NCBI RefSeq assembly: GCF_003112515.1
Contig: NZ_BEVZ01000002.1
Coordinates: forward strand, 310,001 to 374,000
DNA: 64,000 nucleotides
Reading direction: 5' to 3'
Source: Streptomyces fragilis
GTDB lineage: Bacteria > Actinomycetota > Actinomycetes > Streptomycetales > Streptomycetaceae
Part shown: piece by piece, positions 53,435 through 61,953 of the stretch
Layout: each line of letters begins with the position of its first letter
Position numbering within the stretch: position 1 is the first letter of the stretch
The notes under the pieces: model-generated
Told to the model about the DNA's origin: nothing
What the model saw: only the letters and a program-made list of their open reading frames with translations
The model's database searches: none
Position numbers and translations under genes: made by a program

Positions 53435-53983
53435 ATGGAGACGACAGGCCTGCTCACGTTCGGGCACGGCACCGCCGGGCAGGAGGAGGTGCTGCGCCTG
53501 CTCCACGACGCGCACGTCACCGCCGTGGTCGACGTGCGCACCGCGCCGGGCAGTCGCCGCAGTCCCCACCTCGGCCGTGACCGGCTCGCCCGGTGGCTGC
53601 CGGAGGGCGGCATCGCCTACCGCTGGGAAGCCGCCCTGGGCGGTTTCCGCAAACCGGCGCCCGACTCTCCCGACGTGATCTGGCGCAACACGTCCTTCCG
53701 CGGCTACGCGGCGCACACGCGGACCCCCGACTTCGTCGCCGCCATGGCCACCCTGCTGGAGCAGGCGTCCCGGGTCAGGACCACGGTGATGTGCAGCGAG
53801 GCGGTGTGGTGGCGCTGCCACCGGCGGCTGATCGCCGACTACGCGGTGGTGAGCCGCCACGTCCCCGTGCACCATCTGATGCACGACGGCCGCCTCGTGC
53901 CGCACCCGCCGACCCCGGGAGTGCGGCTGCGCGACGACGGCCTGCTCGTCTACGACGACACCGCGGAAGCCACCTCTCCGTGA
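53435..53983 (+). CDS. DUF488-domain protein
   Basis: About 182 residues. The opening GLLTFGHGTAGQEEVLRLL, the segment VVDVRTAPGSRRSPHL and the CSEAVWWRCHRRLIAD motif identify DUF488, a family of unknown function with conserved Cys and His. ATG 53435 follows GGGAG closely; ATG 53396 is an in-frame alternative. It is convergent with the metallophosphoesterase gene. Confidence 0.88.
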   Translation: METTGLLTFGHGTAGQEEVLRLLHDAHVTAVVDVRTAPGSRRSPHLGRDRLARWLPEGGIAYRWEAALGGFRKPAPDSPDVIWRNTSFRGYAAHTRTPDFVAAMATLLEQASRVRTTVMCSEAVWWRCHRRLIADYAVVSRHVPVHHLMHDGRLVPHPPTPGVRLRDDGLLVYDDTAEATSP

Positions 53984-54027
53984 GCCGCGGCCGTCCCCCC
54001 TCGTGAGCCGCGCCCGGTCGCCCGGCG

Positions 54028-54065
54028 GCCGGTCCGCCCGGCGGGGACCCGCCGGGCGGACCGGC
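54028..54065. terminator. Bidirectional terminator between DUF488 and metallophosphoesterase genes
   Basis: An 18-base perfect inverted repeat (54028-54045 with 54048-54065) separated by only two bases, four bases before the minus-strand stop. The inner pairs open to form the loop. Confidence 0.85.
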
Positions 54066-54069
54066 GGGC

Positions 54070-55743
54070 TCAGTGACAGCTGAAGGACTTGTTGGCGAGG
54101 CTCGTGCTCAACGTGCAGACCTGGCCCCGCACCGCACCGTCCGTCCGGTGGAAGGTCAGGTCCCAGGTCCCGTTGTTGTCGTGGAGCTGACCGTACCCGT
54201 GGACGCCGTCGAGTCCCGCCGGAGGGTTCGAGGGGTTCTCCTCCTGGGTGATCGACCGGTGGACCGGCTGCGGAGGCGTGCCGACGGGCTGTCCGGTGAC
54301 GTTGGCGTCGATCGGCCCGCGGTCCAGCGGTGAGCCCGAGGAGCCCACGGTCAGCTGGGGCGGACGGACGGTGTCGAAGTCGAGCATCTGGTAGAGGTGG
54401 ATGTGCCCCGACAGCACCAGGCGCACGTTGTCCGCCAGGCGGTGCTGGGTGGTGCCGGCCACCGCCGCGTCGAGGACCCGGGTCAGCCAGGTCACCGAGC
54501 CGGTGGTCTGCCCGGCCGACTTCACCATCCACACCGGCTTGTGGGTGAGCAGGAAGAAGTCCTCGGCCGGACGCTGGCGCGCGGCCTGGTTCACGGCCTG
54601 GAACTGCGGGACGAAGGTGTTCACCTGCGCCGTGCTGCCGTTGTCCATGGGGTCGGCGAACGAGGAGTCCACGGAGACGAGGTTCAGCAGGCCGGCGCGG
54701 ATCGTGGCGGGCGGGGGGAAGCGGCTGCACGTCCCGTTGGCGCGCAGTTCGTCGGCGAGGTACCGGAACCACGCGTCACCGGCGCCTCCGGCCTGTCCCG
54801 TGCAGTCCTCGTGGTTTCCCCTGGCCAGCACGACGGGCGCCACGGCCAGCAGCTCTTCGGCGGGCCGGAAGAAGTCCGCCACCACACAGGCCCAGCTCGC
54901 CGCCTCGGGGCGCAGCGTGCAGCCCGGGTTCCTGGCCTTGTCGTCCGCCCTGCTCGGATCGTTGCGGTAGAGGTAGTCCCCGGTGTGGACGACGAGGTCG
55001 GGCGCCCCACGGGCGATGCTGTTCGCGATCGGGGTGAAGGGCCAGGCGGTCGCGCAGGACTGCGCCGGATCCGCCGGGTTCACCGGCAGTTCGCAGCCGG
55101 TGTCGCCGATGACGTCGATGGTGCGGGGACGGGTGGTCGCGGTCCACCTCGGCAGGGGCAGGCGACCGCTCGCGGGATGGAGCGTCGCCGCCTGCACGGT
55201 CGTGAGGATCAGCTGCGCGTTGGCCGCTCCGAGGGGGACCGGTGTCTGTGCGCCCGACTCGCAGACGGTGGTGGGGAAGTGTGACCCGGTGGGGGTGCTC
55301 ACCCGCCGCAGCGGGACGGTCACCTGTGTTCCCAGTGTGTAGCGCAGGGTGGGGCACGTCTGGCTCGTGTCGGTGGACACGTAACGGACCTGTGTGCCGT
55401 GGCTGGTCAGCTGGGTCCACGCCCAGGCCTCGCCGCCGGGCCCTCCGCCGGGAGGGGGAGTCGGACTCGGCGAGTGGGGCGGCCTCGGGTGGTGGGGCGG
55501 CTTGTGATGGTGGGGCGGCTTGTGGTGGTGCGGTGGTTGGTGATGGTGCGGTGGTTCGTGGGGGTGGGGCGGTTTGTGGTGGTGCGGTGGGGAGGGGCGT
55601 GGGTGAGGAGGGGGCCCGGGCGGGGTGGTCGGTCCCGGGGGCGGCGGCCACGCCATCTCGGGCGCCCGGGCCGGGGCAGCCGTGGCCGAGCCGGCCGCGG
55701 CCAGCGCACCCGCCACGGCAAGGGCGATGATCCGGTGCATCAT
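54070..55743 (-). CDS. Secreted metallophosphoesterase with N-terminal His/Pro-rich repeat region
   Basis: A 557-residue protein. The signal peptide (residues 1-23) is followed by a Pro/His repeat region (~32-98) with about 18 His, mostly PPHHHK-type units. The catalytic calcineurin-like domain carries VIGDTGCE, HTGDYLYR, ARGNHED, LLTHKPVW and SGHIHLYQ, all metal or active-site blocks. The C terminus has two Cys (QVCTLS, SFSCH). The expected product is an extracellular phosphatase whose His-rich arm could capture metal ions. GGAGG supports the ATG at 55743. Confidence 0.9.
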   Translation of the reverse strand: MMHRIIALAVAGALAAAGSATAAPARAPEMAWPPPPGPTTPPGPPPHPRPSPPHHHKPPHPHEPPHHHQPPHHHKPPHHHKPPHHPRPPHSPSPTPPPGGGPGGEAWAWTQLTSHGTQVRYVSTDTSQTCPTLRYTLGTQVTVPLRRVSTPTGSHFPTTVCESGAQTPVPLGAANAQLILTTVQAATLHPASGRLPLPRWTATTRPRTIDVIGDTGCELPVNPADPAQSCATAWPFTPIANSIARGAPDLVVHTGDYLYRNDPSRADDKARNPGCTLRPEAASWACVVADFFRPAEELLAVAPVVLARGNHEDCTGQAGGAGDAWFRYLADELRANGTCSRFPPPATIRAGLLNLVSVDSSFADPMDNGSTAQVNTFVPQFQAVNQAARQRPAEDFFLLTHKPVWMVKSAGQTTGSVTWLTRVLDAAVAGTTQHRLADNVRLVLSGHIHLYQMLDFDTVRPPQLTVGSSGSPLDRGPIDANVTGQPVGTPPQPVHRSITQEENPSNPPAGLDGVHGYGQLHDNNGTWDLTFHRTDGAVRGQVCTLSTSLANKSFSCH

Positions 55744-56010
55744 GTGTCGGTTCCTCCGTCGGGATGCCCTGGACAGCGGCATCCCGTCGCCGGGCGTCGC
55801 CGAGGGCCACACCCGAAAGCGTCACCGAGGCTGTCCGCGCGTGCACCAGTACGGGGACAAACGGGCGAGCAGGGCGCCGGTGGTCGCGTCACGTCGACGT
55901 CCGAGGCCGTCGCCTCCCGTACTCGGCGCGCCGCCGCCCCCTCGCCGTGACCGCGTGACCGGACGGGCCCGGGCCCCCACCGCCGTGCGGACGGTCCTCG
56001 TCCCGCGGCG
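55744..56010. other. Divergent intergenic region
   Basis: This is the larger part of a 304-base gap between the metallophosphoesterase and TetR starts. I see no ORF I can support; the TetR-proximal end carries the dyad listed separately. Confidence 0.6.
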
Positions 56011-56041
56011 GTAGACAGTGTCTACGCGGTGGTGGTAGACA
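56011..56041 (+). promoter_or_regulatory. TetR-gene promoter with dyad operator
   Basis: GTAGACA-g-TGTCTAC (56011-56025) is a perfect dyad, and a third GTAGACA half site lies at 56035-56041. TAGACA at 56012-56017 and 56036-56041 are 18 bases apart and may be the -35 and -10 boxes. The start would then fall on the ATG at 56048, again suggesting a leaderless message. Confidence 0.6.
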
Positions 56042-56047
56042 CGGCCC

Positions 56048-56656
56048 ATGTCTGGTGAGGGCTCCCTGCGGGAGCGGTTGATCGACGCCGGGGTGGACCT
56101 GGTGCTGGCCGAGGGGTCCGCGTCCGTGGGGCTGCGGGAGATCGCGCGCCGGGCGGGGGTGTCGCACGGAGCTCCGCGCCGCCACTTCCCCACGCACCAC
56201 GCGCTGCTGTCGGCGATCGCCCGGCGCGGCTTCGAGGACCTGGGCGCCCGGTTCGTGGCGGCGGCGGCCGACGTGCCCACGCCGCGCGGTCGGCTGGAGG
56301 CGGTCGCGCGGACGTACGTCGGGTACGCGCTGGAGCGCCGCGGCATGTTCGAGCTGATGTTCCGCCACGAACTGCTGGACAGCACGTCGCAGCGGGCGGA
56401 GGGGGGACAGCCGCGACTGCGTGAGGCGACGCTGCCGATGTTCCGGCACTTCACGCGGATGGTCGCCGGGTGCCGCCCGGGGCGGGAGGCCGAGGTGACC
56501 GCGGCCGCCCTCTGGGCCAACCTGCACGGCGTCGCCCAGCTCTGGGCGTGGGGAAGCCTGCAACTGGCGCTCGGACACGAAGGGTCGGCGGACGAGGAAC
56601 GCGACCGGCTGGTCATGGCGGTGCTGGACGCCCACCTCGGACCGGTGACCCCGTGA
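56048..56656 (+). CDS. TetR-family transcriptional regulator
   Basis: A 202-residue protein with a TetR HTH (LREIARRAGVSHGAPRRHFPTHHALLSAI) and a C-terminal domain of the TetR_C_33/WHG type (FELMFRHELLD). There is no visible ribosome site; the ATG lies 7 bases after the putative -10 box. Its stop overlaps the MFS start (GTGA), so regulator and exporter form one unit. Confidence 0.9.
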   Translation: MSGEGSLRERLIDAGVDLVLAEGSASVGLREIARRAGVSHGAPRRHFPTHHALLSAIARRGFEDLGARFVAAAADVPTPRGRLEAVARTYVGYALERRGMFELMFRHELLDSTSQRAEGGQPRLREATLPMFRHFTRMVAGCRPGREAEVTAAALWANLHGVAQLWAWGSLQLALGHEGSADEERDRLVMAVLDAHLGPVTP

Positions 56657-58065
56657 CGGCGGTGACCGTGCCCCCGCGGCGTCGGCTCGCCCTCGCGGTC
56701 AGCGTGGCCGGCGCGATGATCGTCGCGCTCGACGGCAGCGTCCTGCTCGTCGCGCAGCCCCGACTGGCCGCGGACCTCGGCGCGAGCATGGCGCAGGTCC
56801 AGTGGACGAGTACCGCCTACCTGGTCGCGGTGGCCGCCTTCCTCGTCGTCGCGGGGCGGCTGGGGGACCGGTACGGTCACCGACGCCTGCTGCTGGCCGG
56901 GGTGCTCGGGTTCGGGGCCGCCTCGGCGGGCATCGCGCTCGTGCCCGGCGTGCACGGGGTGATCGCCCTGCGCGCGGTGCAGGGCGTCTGCGGCGCGATG
57001 TTGCAGCCCGCGACGCTCGCGCTGCTGCGGCTGACCTACCCGCCGGACCGGCTCGGCACGCCGATCGCGGTCCGCACCAGCGCCATCGCGGTGGCCGCGG
57101 GGGCCGGACCGCTCCTCGGCGGTGTCCTCGTGGCCCAGCTGGGCTGGCGTTCGGTGTTCTGGATCAACGTCCCGGCCGCGCTCCTCATCGCCGCCCTCGT
57201 CCTCGCCGTGCGCACGCCGGTGCCGGACAGGGAGCGGACGGAGCGGCTGGACCTTGCCGGGGCCGGGCTGCTCGCCGTCGCGCTCGCGGTCCTGGTCCAC
57301 GCCCTGGCCGGAGTGCCGGAGCAGGGGTGGGCCGCTGCGACCCTGCTCGAACTCCTCGCCGTCGCCGTCGTGGGGGCGGTGTTCGTGTGCCATGAACGCC
57401 GCGTCCCCCACCCCGTCGTGCCGCCCCCCGTGCTCCGGTCCGTGCCGGTGACGGCCTCGCTGGTACTGCTGCTGGTCACCAACACCGGTCTGTTCGGGAC
57501 GCTCTTCCGGGCCACGTTCCACCTGCAGGACGAACTCCGCCTCGACCCGCTCGGCGCCGGGCTGCGCCTGGTGCCCCTGACCGCGTGCATGATCCTCGGC
57601 GCACCCGTGGCCAACGCGGCCATGCGGCGGTACGGGGTGCGCGGCACCGCGGTCGCGGGGTCCGGGCTGGTCGTCGCCGGGATCGCGGCGTTGTCCGTGC
57701 TCGGCCCGGCGGGCACCTGGGCGGGCATGGCCGTGCCCTTCGCGGCCGTCGGAGCCGGGTGCGCCACCGTGATGGTCACCGCGACCGGGACCGTGGTCGG
57801 CAGCGCGCCGCCCGGATACGCCGGGGTGGTGGGAGGGCTGAAGCAGACAGCCATGAACGTCGGGCCCACGCTCGGCATCGCCGTCGCCGCCGGGGTCGCC
57901 GGGACGGCGGTCTCCTCGCTGAGCTCCACGCTCCTGGTCCTGGCCGCCCTCACCGCCCTCGGCCTCCTGGCCGCGTCCCGGCTGCCGCGGGTGGTGGGTG
58001 GTGCGGAGTCGGTGGCCGGTGCGGAGGCAGGGGGCGTCCCGCCGGCGTCGACCGTCGCCAAGTAG
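56653..58065 (+). CDS. MFS transporter, DHA2/EmrB-like
   Basis: A 470-residue polytopic exporter. MIVALDGSVLLVAQPRLAADL in segment 1, VAGRLGDRYGHRR (motif A) and AGAGPLLGGVLVAQLGWRSVF (motif C) mark the drug/H+ antiporter 14-TM group. The GTG overlaps the tetR stop. Probably an efflux pump induced by a ligand of the TetR protein. Confidence 0.92.
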   Translation: MTAVTVPPRRRLALAVSVAGAMIVALDGSVLLVAQPRLAADLGASMAQVQWTSTAYLVAVAAFLVVAGRLGDRYGHRRLLLAGVLGFGAASAGIALVPGVHGVIALRAVQGVCGAMLQPATLALLRLTYPPDRLGTPIAVRTSAIAVAAGAGPLLGGVLVAQLGWRSVFWINVPAALLIAALVLAVRTPVPDRERTERLDLAGAGLLAVALAVLVHALAGVPEQGWAAATLLELLAVAVVGAVFVCHERRVPHPVVPPPVLRSVPVTASLVLLLVTNTGLFGTLFRATFHLQDELRLDPLGAGLRLVPLTACMILGAPVANAAMRRYGVRGTAVAGSGLVVAGIAALSVLGPAGTWAGMAVPFAAVGAGCATVMVTATGTVVGSAPPGYAGVVGGLKQTAMNVGPTLGIAVAAGVAGTAVSSLSSTLLVLAALTALGLLAASRLPRVVGGAESVAGAEAGGVPPASTVAK

Positions 58066-58137
58066 GCGCGGACCAGCCGTTGTCGGTGGCCTCGGGCAGG
58101 ATCGGCGCGTCAACTCGGAGCAGAGAGTGGGGGCGTC

Positions 58138-58476
58138 ATGCCGATCGGGAACCAGCAGATGGCAACTCGTGTGTTCCTCGCGGGGATGAGGGACCCGTAC
58201 TACCCGCAGCCCGTCGTCGACAAGGGCCGGGCGATCCTGCGGCGGCTGTGCGAGCGGGTCGAGGCGGAGCGGCCGTCGGACCTGGCCGCGCTGTACGTGC
58301 TCACCCATGCCGCGACGGAGGAGTTCAACGCGCTGGAGGAGGAGTTCGAGGCCGCCGGGAGCGGGATCGAGACCGTCGCGCGCGAAGTGATCGCCGAGGA
58401 CTTCTGGTTCGTCGCCTCGGCCTACGGCTTCACGGACGCGGACGTGGAGGAACTGATCGCCCCCCGGGAGTGGTGA
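58138..58476 (+). CDS. DUF5713-family protein
   Basis: A 112-residue soluble protein with MRDPYYPQPVVDKGRAILRRLCERVE and a helical acidic C-terminal half (ATEEFNALEEEFEAAGSGIETVAREVI), matching DUF5713, of unknown function. A purine-rich AGAGAGTGGGGG precedes the ATG. Confidence 0.8.
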   Translation: MPIGNQQMATRVFLAGMRDPYYPQPVVDKGRAILRRLCERVEAERPSDLAALYVLTHAATEEFNALEEEFEAAGSGIETVAREVIAEDFWFVASAYGFTDADVEELIAPREW

Positions 58477-58526
58477 GGGGGACTCCCGCCGCACGCTTCG
58501 CCCGCCCCAGCTGCGACGATGGACCG

Positions 58527-59147
58527 GTGAACCACATCGCGGGCATCGGTACCGGACCCGGTCACGGCCGGCAGGACACCGCGGAGCCCCGGCGGGCCGA
58601 GTCCGGCCGGTGGCCCCTGCTGGAGGCCGCTCTCGCCGCGGTCAACCGCGACCTGTCGGCCACGGTGCCGGGGCAGGACGCGCTGGTCCTGGTCGCGGAG
58701 CCGTCCCGTGGCGGGCCGCGCCCTGACCGGCACGTCCCGGAACAGGGCCACGTCCTGGAGCAGGGCCACGAAGTGGAGCACGGCCACATCCCGGAGCAGG
58801 TCTACGTGGCGATGCCGGACGGGCGTTGGCACGGCGACAGGGTGAACCATTGGGAGACGGAGGAGCCGGAGCCGGACGATCCGGCGACGGCCCTGGCCGT
58901 GGTCGCGGAGGCGGCGCAGTCGACCGTCATGGAGCTGCTGCGGCAGGTCTGGCCGGTCTGCCCCGAGCACGGGTCGGGCGTGCACGTGCGTCCGGCGGGG
59001 GCCACCGACGACCGGGACCACGGTCAGGCGGGCGCCGCCGGCCCGCCGGTCTGGTGGTGCGGGGGCGGCCGGGAAGGCCGGTGCCACGACGTCGCCCCGG
59101 TGGGGGAGCTGGCGACCCGGCCGGGGACCCGCCGCCTGCCGGAGTAG
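58527..59147 (+). CDS. Hypothetical protein with an internal EQGH hexapeptide repeat
   Basis: A 206-residue protein that I do not recognise. The GTG at 58527 has no strong ribosome site. Residues ~70-95 hold four degenerate six-residue repeats (VPEQGH, VLEQGH, EVEHGH, IPEQ) from an 18-bp DNA repeat. The region around the repeats (LLEAALAAVNRDL, VYVAMPDGRWHGDRV) and a C-terminal part with spaced Cys/His (VCPEHGSG, WWCGGG, GRCHDV) could bind metal. Confidence 0.65.
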   Translation: MNHIAGIGTGPGHGRQDTAEPRRAESGRWPLLEAALAAVNRDLSATVPGQDALVLVAEPSRGGPRPDRHVPEQGHVLEQGHEVEHGHIPEQVYVAMPDGRWHGDRVNHWETEEPEPDDPATALAVVAEAAQSTVMELLRQVWPVCPEHGSGVHVRPAGATDDRDHGQAGAAGPPVWWCGGGREGRCHDVAPVGELATRPGTRRLPE

Positions 59148-59173
59148 CGCGCGAGGGAACCGCGGCACCGCCG

Positions 59174-59204
59174 CCGCGCCCCCGGCAGCAGCCCGGGGGC
59201 GCGG
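59174..59204. terminator. Terminator between convergent hypothetical and ankyrin genes
   Basis: A 12-bp perfect stem (59174-59185 with 59193-59204), loop CAGCAGC, between stops at 59147 and 59212. Confidence 0.8.
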
Positions 59205-59211
59205 TCCCCGC

Positions 59212-59628
59212 TCAGTCCCGGGCGCCCGCGGCGAGGAGCACCGCGACGGTCTCCGGGTGGGGCCCGGCCCTCGCCCACTCGAGAGGGGAGCGGCCCGTGC
59301 CGTGGTCCTCGCGGAGCGCGGGCTCGGCGCCGTGGGCCAGCAGGGCGCGGACCGTGTCGGTGTGGCCCCAGCAGGCGGCCGCGCACAGGGGCGTGCCCTC
59401 CGCGCCGTGACCGCTCTCGATGTTCGGGGAGGCGCCGGCGGCCAGCAGGGTGAGGGCGTTGTCCGTGGCTCCGGCGACCGACGCCGCGTACAGGGGCGTG
59501 GTGCCCTCGGTGTCGGGGGCGTCCGGGCCGGCCCCGGCCCGCAGCAGGGCGCGGATGCGGGCGCCGTCGCCGCACGAGGCAGCGTCGACGAGACGTCGGG
59601 ACAGCTTCTTCCGTCGGCGGTTGTTCAC
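59212..59628 (-). CDS. Ankyrin-repeat protein
   Basis: A 138-residue protein with about four ankyrin repeats (GDGARIRALLRAGAGPDAPD; GTTPLYAASVAGATDNALTLLAAGASPN; GTPLCAAACWGHTDTVRALLAHGAEP; SPLEWARAGPHPETVAVLLAAGA). It is a stand-alone protein-protein interaction module without a signal peptide. Its GTG overlaps the stop of the upstream glycosyltransferase, so it is translationally coupled to it. Confidence 0.88.
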   Translation of the reverse strand: MNNRRRKKLSRRLVDAASCGDGARIRALLRAGAGPDAPDTEGTTPLYAASVAGATDNALTLLAAGASPNIESGHGAEGTPLCAAACWGHTDTVRALLAHGAEPALREDHGTGRSPLEWARAGPHPETVAVLLAAGARD

Positions 59629-60860
59629 TGTGGGCGGCTCCGGTTCGTCTCGGACGCGGTGACGTGGGCGAGCACCGCCCCCGCGCCGTCCTCGGCGGCC
59701 ATGCGGGAGGCGAGGGCGGCGGCGCGGTGGCGGTAGGACGGTTCGGACAGGCAGGCCGTGATCCCGGCAGCGAGGGACTCGGCGGTGAGGTCCTCGAACG
59801 GCAGGGGCGGCGGGGTGACGCCCAGGCCGTGCAGCCGGGCGGCCCAGAACGGCTGGTCGGTCATGACCGGCACGGGCAGCGCGGGGACTCCGGCCCGCAG
59901 GCCGGCTCCGGTGGTGCCCGCCCCCGCGTGGTGGACGACGGCGGCGGTGCGGGGGAACAGCCAGTCGTGGGGGAGGTCGCCGACGGCCAGGACGTCGGGG
60001 CCGGTGGGGCCGCCGCCCAGTCCGGCCCACCCCGCCTGCACCACCGCGCGCACGCCCGCCCGCCCGACCGCCGAGGTCACCAGCTCGCCGAGCCGTTCGC
60101 CCTCACCCGGCGCCATGCTGCCGAAGCCGATGAACACCGGAGGCGGACCGGCCTGGAGGAAGTCGACCAGCTCGTCCGGCGGCTCCCAGCCGTCCGGCCT
60201 GGCGGGCCACCAGTAGCCCACCACCTCGGCCCGGGACGGCCAGTCCGCGGGGCGGGGAATCACCAGCGGGCTGTAGCCGTGGAAGACCGGCCCGGTGTCC
60301 GCCGGAGCGCCGCGGCCGGTCTCCGGCAGTCCGAGACGGTCGCGAAGCCGCGTGACCGCGCCCGCGAAGGCCGCCTCCGTACGCCGCTCCACGGCCCGGC
60401 CGGCGGCGAGGTTGCCCTCGGGCCCCGTGCCGTCGCCGTCGCGGGCGCCGGGCAGCCGGAACTCGCCCGTGGCGAAGGCCGGGACGAGGTAGGTCCCGAC
60501 GACGGGGACGCCGAAGGCCTCGCCGGCGGTCCGGCTGAGCGGGGACGGGCCGTGGGCGGTCAGCACCAGATCGGTGCCGGCCGTCACGGCGTCCGCCACC
60601 CCCTCGGCGACTCCGTCCGCGTACGCCCTGGTCAGGGCCCTTGCCTCGTCCCGTGACGCCGCCCGGGACCACCCGCGGAGCAGCTCCCGCGGGTCTCCCG
60701 GGACGGGCCGCAGGCCGAGGCCGCACCCGTTGATCAGCGAGGCGAAGGACGAGTGGGCGGCCAGGGTGACCTCGTGCCCCGCGTCCCGCAGCCGACGCCC
60801 CAGCCCCGTGAAGGGCGCGACGTCTCCCCGCGAACCGGCGGTGACGATCAGGATGCGCAT
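59625..60860 (-). CDS. GT1-family (EryCIII-like, UGT-fold) glycosyltransferase
   Basis: A 411-residue protein. The N terminus MRILIVTAGSRGDVAPFTGLGRRLRDAGHEVTLA and the donor-binding C-terminal block HHAGAGTTGAGLRAGVPALPVP identify the UDP-glycosyltransferase/sterol glucosyltransferase group; FIGFGSM is the donor loop. The acceptor may be a lipid or small molecule. The ATG at 60860 has GGGGAG somewhat far upstream. It is divergent from a methyltransferase and coupled to the ankyrin gene. Confidence 0.9.
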   Translation of the reverse strand: MRILIVTAGSRGDVAPFTGLGRRLRDAGHEVTLAAHSSFASLINGCGLGLRPVPGDPRELLRGWSRAASRDEARALTRAYADGVAEGVADAVTAGTDLVLTAHGPSPLSRTAGEAFGVPVVGTYLVPAFATGEFRLPGARDGDGTGPEGNLAAGRAVERRTEAAFAGAVTRLRDRLGLPETGRGAPADTGPVFHGYSPLVIPRPADWPSRAEVVGYWWPARPDGWEPPDELVDFLQAGPPPVFIGFGSMAPGEGERLGELVTSAVGRAGVRAVVQAGWAGLGGGPTGPDVLAVGDLPHDWLFPRTAAVVHHAGAGTTGAGLRAGVPALPVPVMTDQPFWAARLHGLGVTPPPLPFEDLTAESLAAGITACLSEPSYRHRAAALASRMAAEDGAGAVLAHVTASETNRSRPQ

Positions 60861-61001
60861 GGCGGTGATTCTCCCCCGTGACGTCACCGGGCCGTCGGGC
60901 GGACCGGGGTCCGGCGGTGCCACGGGGGGGAAAGAGGCCCGGCGGGGCGAGCGCCGGAGGCCGTGGTGGAACGGTGACCGTCGGTCGCCCGTTGGACGGG
61001 C

Positions 61002-61718
61002 ATGACGGTGAGCATGCGAGCGGGGTACCAAGGGACCGGGCCGGGGCCGATCACCCCGGACGGGTGCGCGGTCGAGCTGTACGCCCGGCTGCCGGTCGGA
61101 GACGAGCCCGACATCGTCGCAGGGGCCGTGCCGAAGGGCGCCCGCCTCCTCGAACTGGGCTGCGGGGCGGGCCGTATGACCCACCCGCTGGTCGAGCGGG
61201 GCTTCGCGGTGACCGCGGTGGACGAGTCCCAGGACATGCTGGACCGGGTCCGCGGGGCGCGCACGGTCCGCAGTGCGATCGAGGCCCTGGACCTGGGCGA
61301 GCGGTTCGACGTGGTGATGCTCGCGTCGTTCCTCGTGCACGCGGGCGACCCGGACGTGCGGCGCGGGCTGCTGCGCACCTGCGTCCGGCATCTCGCGGAG
61401 GGCGGCTGCGTGCTGTTCCAGCGCGAGGGGGAGGACTGGCACGAGCGGGTGCCGCGCGAGCGGGTGGACCCGGCCGGGTTCACCGTGCGGCTGGTGTCGG
61501 CGGAGCCGGTGGGTGACGGCGTGAACTCGGTGCGCGCACGGTACGTGTTCCCGGACGCCACGTGGACGCAGACGTTCCTGTCCCGGCCCCTCACGCGCGA
61601 GCAGTTCGAGGGCGCGCTGGCCGAGGCGGGGCTGCGGGTGGACCGCTATCTGACCGAGGACCGCACCTGGGTGCGGGCGGTCGCCGGGCCCGGGCCGGGC
61701 GAGGCCGGAGAGCGGTAA
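61002..61718 (+). CDS. SAM-dependent methyltransferase (small class I)
   Basis: A 238-residue protein with LLELGCGAGRMTHPL (SAM motif I), VTAVDESQDMLDRV (acidic loop) and FDVVMLASFLVHAGDPDV. The substrate is unknown. It starts at ATG 61002 (ATG 61014 alternative). The 235 bases after the stop contain GC-rich palindromes but no ORF I can support. Confidence 0.88.
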   Translation: MTVSMRAGYQGTGPGPITPDGCAVELYARLPVGDEPDIVAGAVPKGARLLELGCGAGRMTHPLVERGFAVTAVDESQDMLDRVRGARTVRSAIEALDLGERFDVVMLASFLVHAGDPDVRRGLLRTCVRHLAEGGCVLFQREGEDWHERVPRERVDPAGFTVRLVSAEPVGDGVNSVRARYVFPDATWTQTFLSRPLTREQFEGALAEAGLRVDRYLTEDRTWVRAVAGPGPGEAGER

Positions 61719-61953
61719 CGGGGGCGTCTCCTCCGCGCGCGGCCGCAGGCCGGGCCCGGCGAAGCGGCCGGCAGCCGGCCGGGGGCGTGCGGTCCACGAG
61801 GGCGGCGCGGTCGGCGCCTCGGGGCCCTCACGCCCCCCAGGTGTCGCAACTTCCCCCCACAGATGTGGAGTTGTCCGTATAGGGCGCTCTTGACGCGGTT
61901 GGTCCCGTGGTGGAACCTGGGCGTCGTGCCAGGGGGGCCAGGGGAGGTCTCCC

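Noticed and set aside
55455..55640. Simple-sequence repeat without coding role
   Set aside because: It keeps the reading frame of the phosphoesterase and encodes the His/Pro arm.
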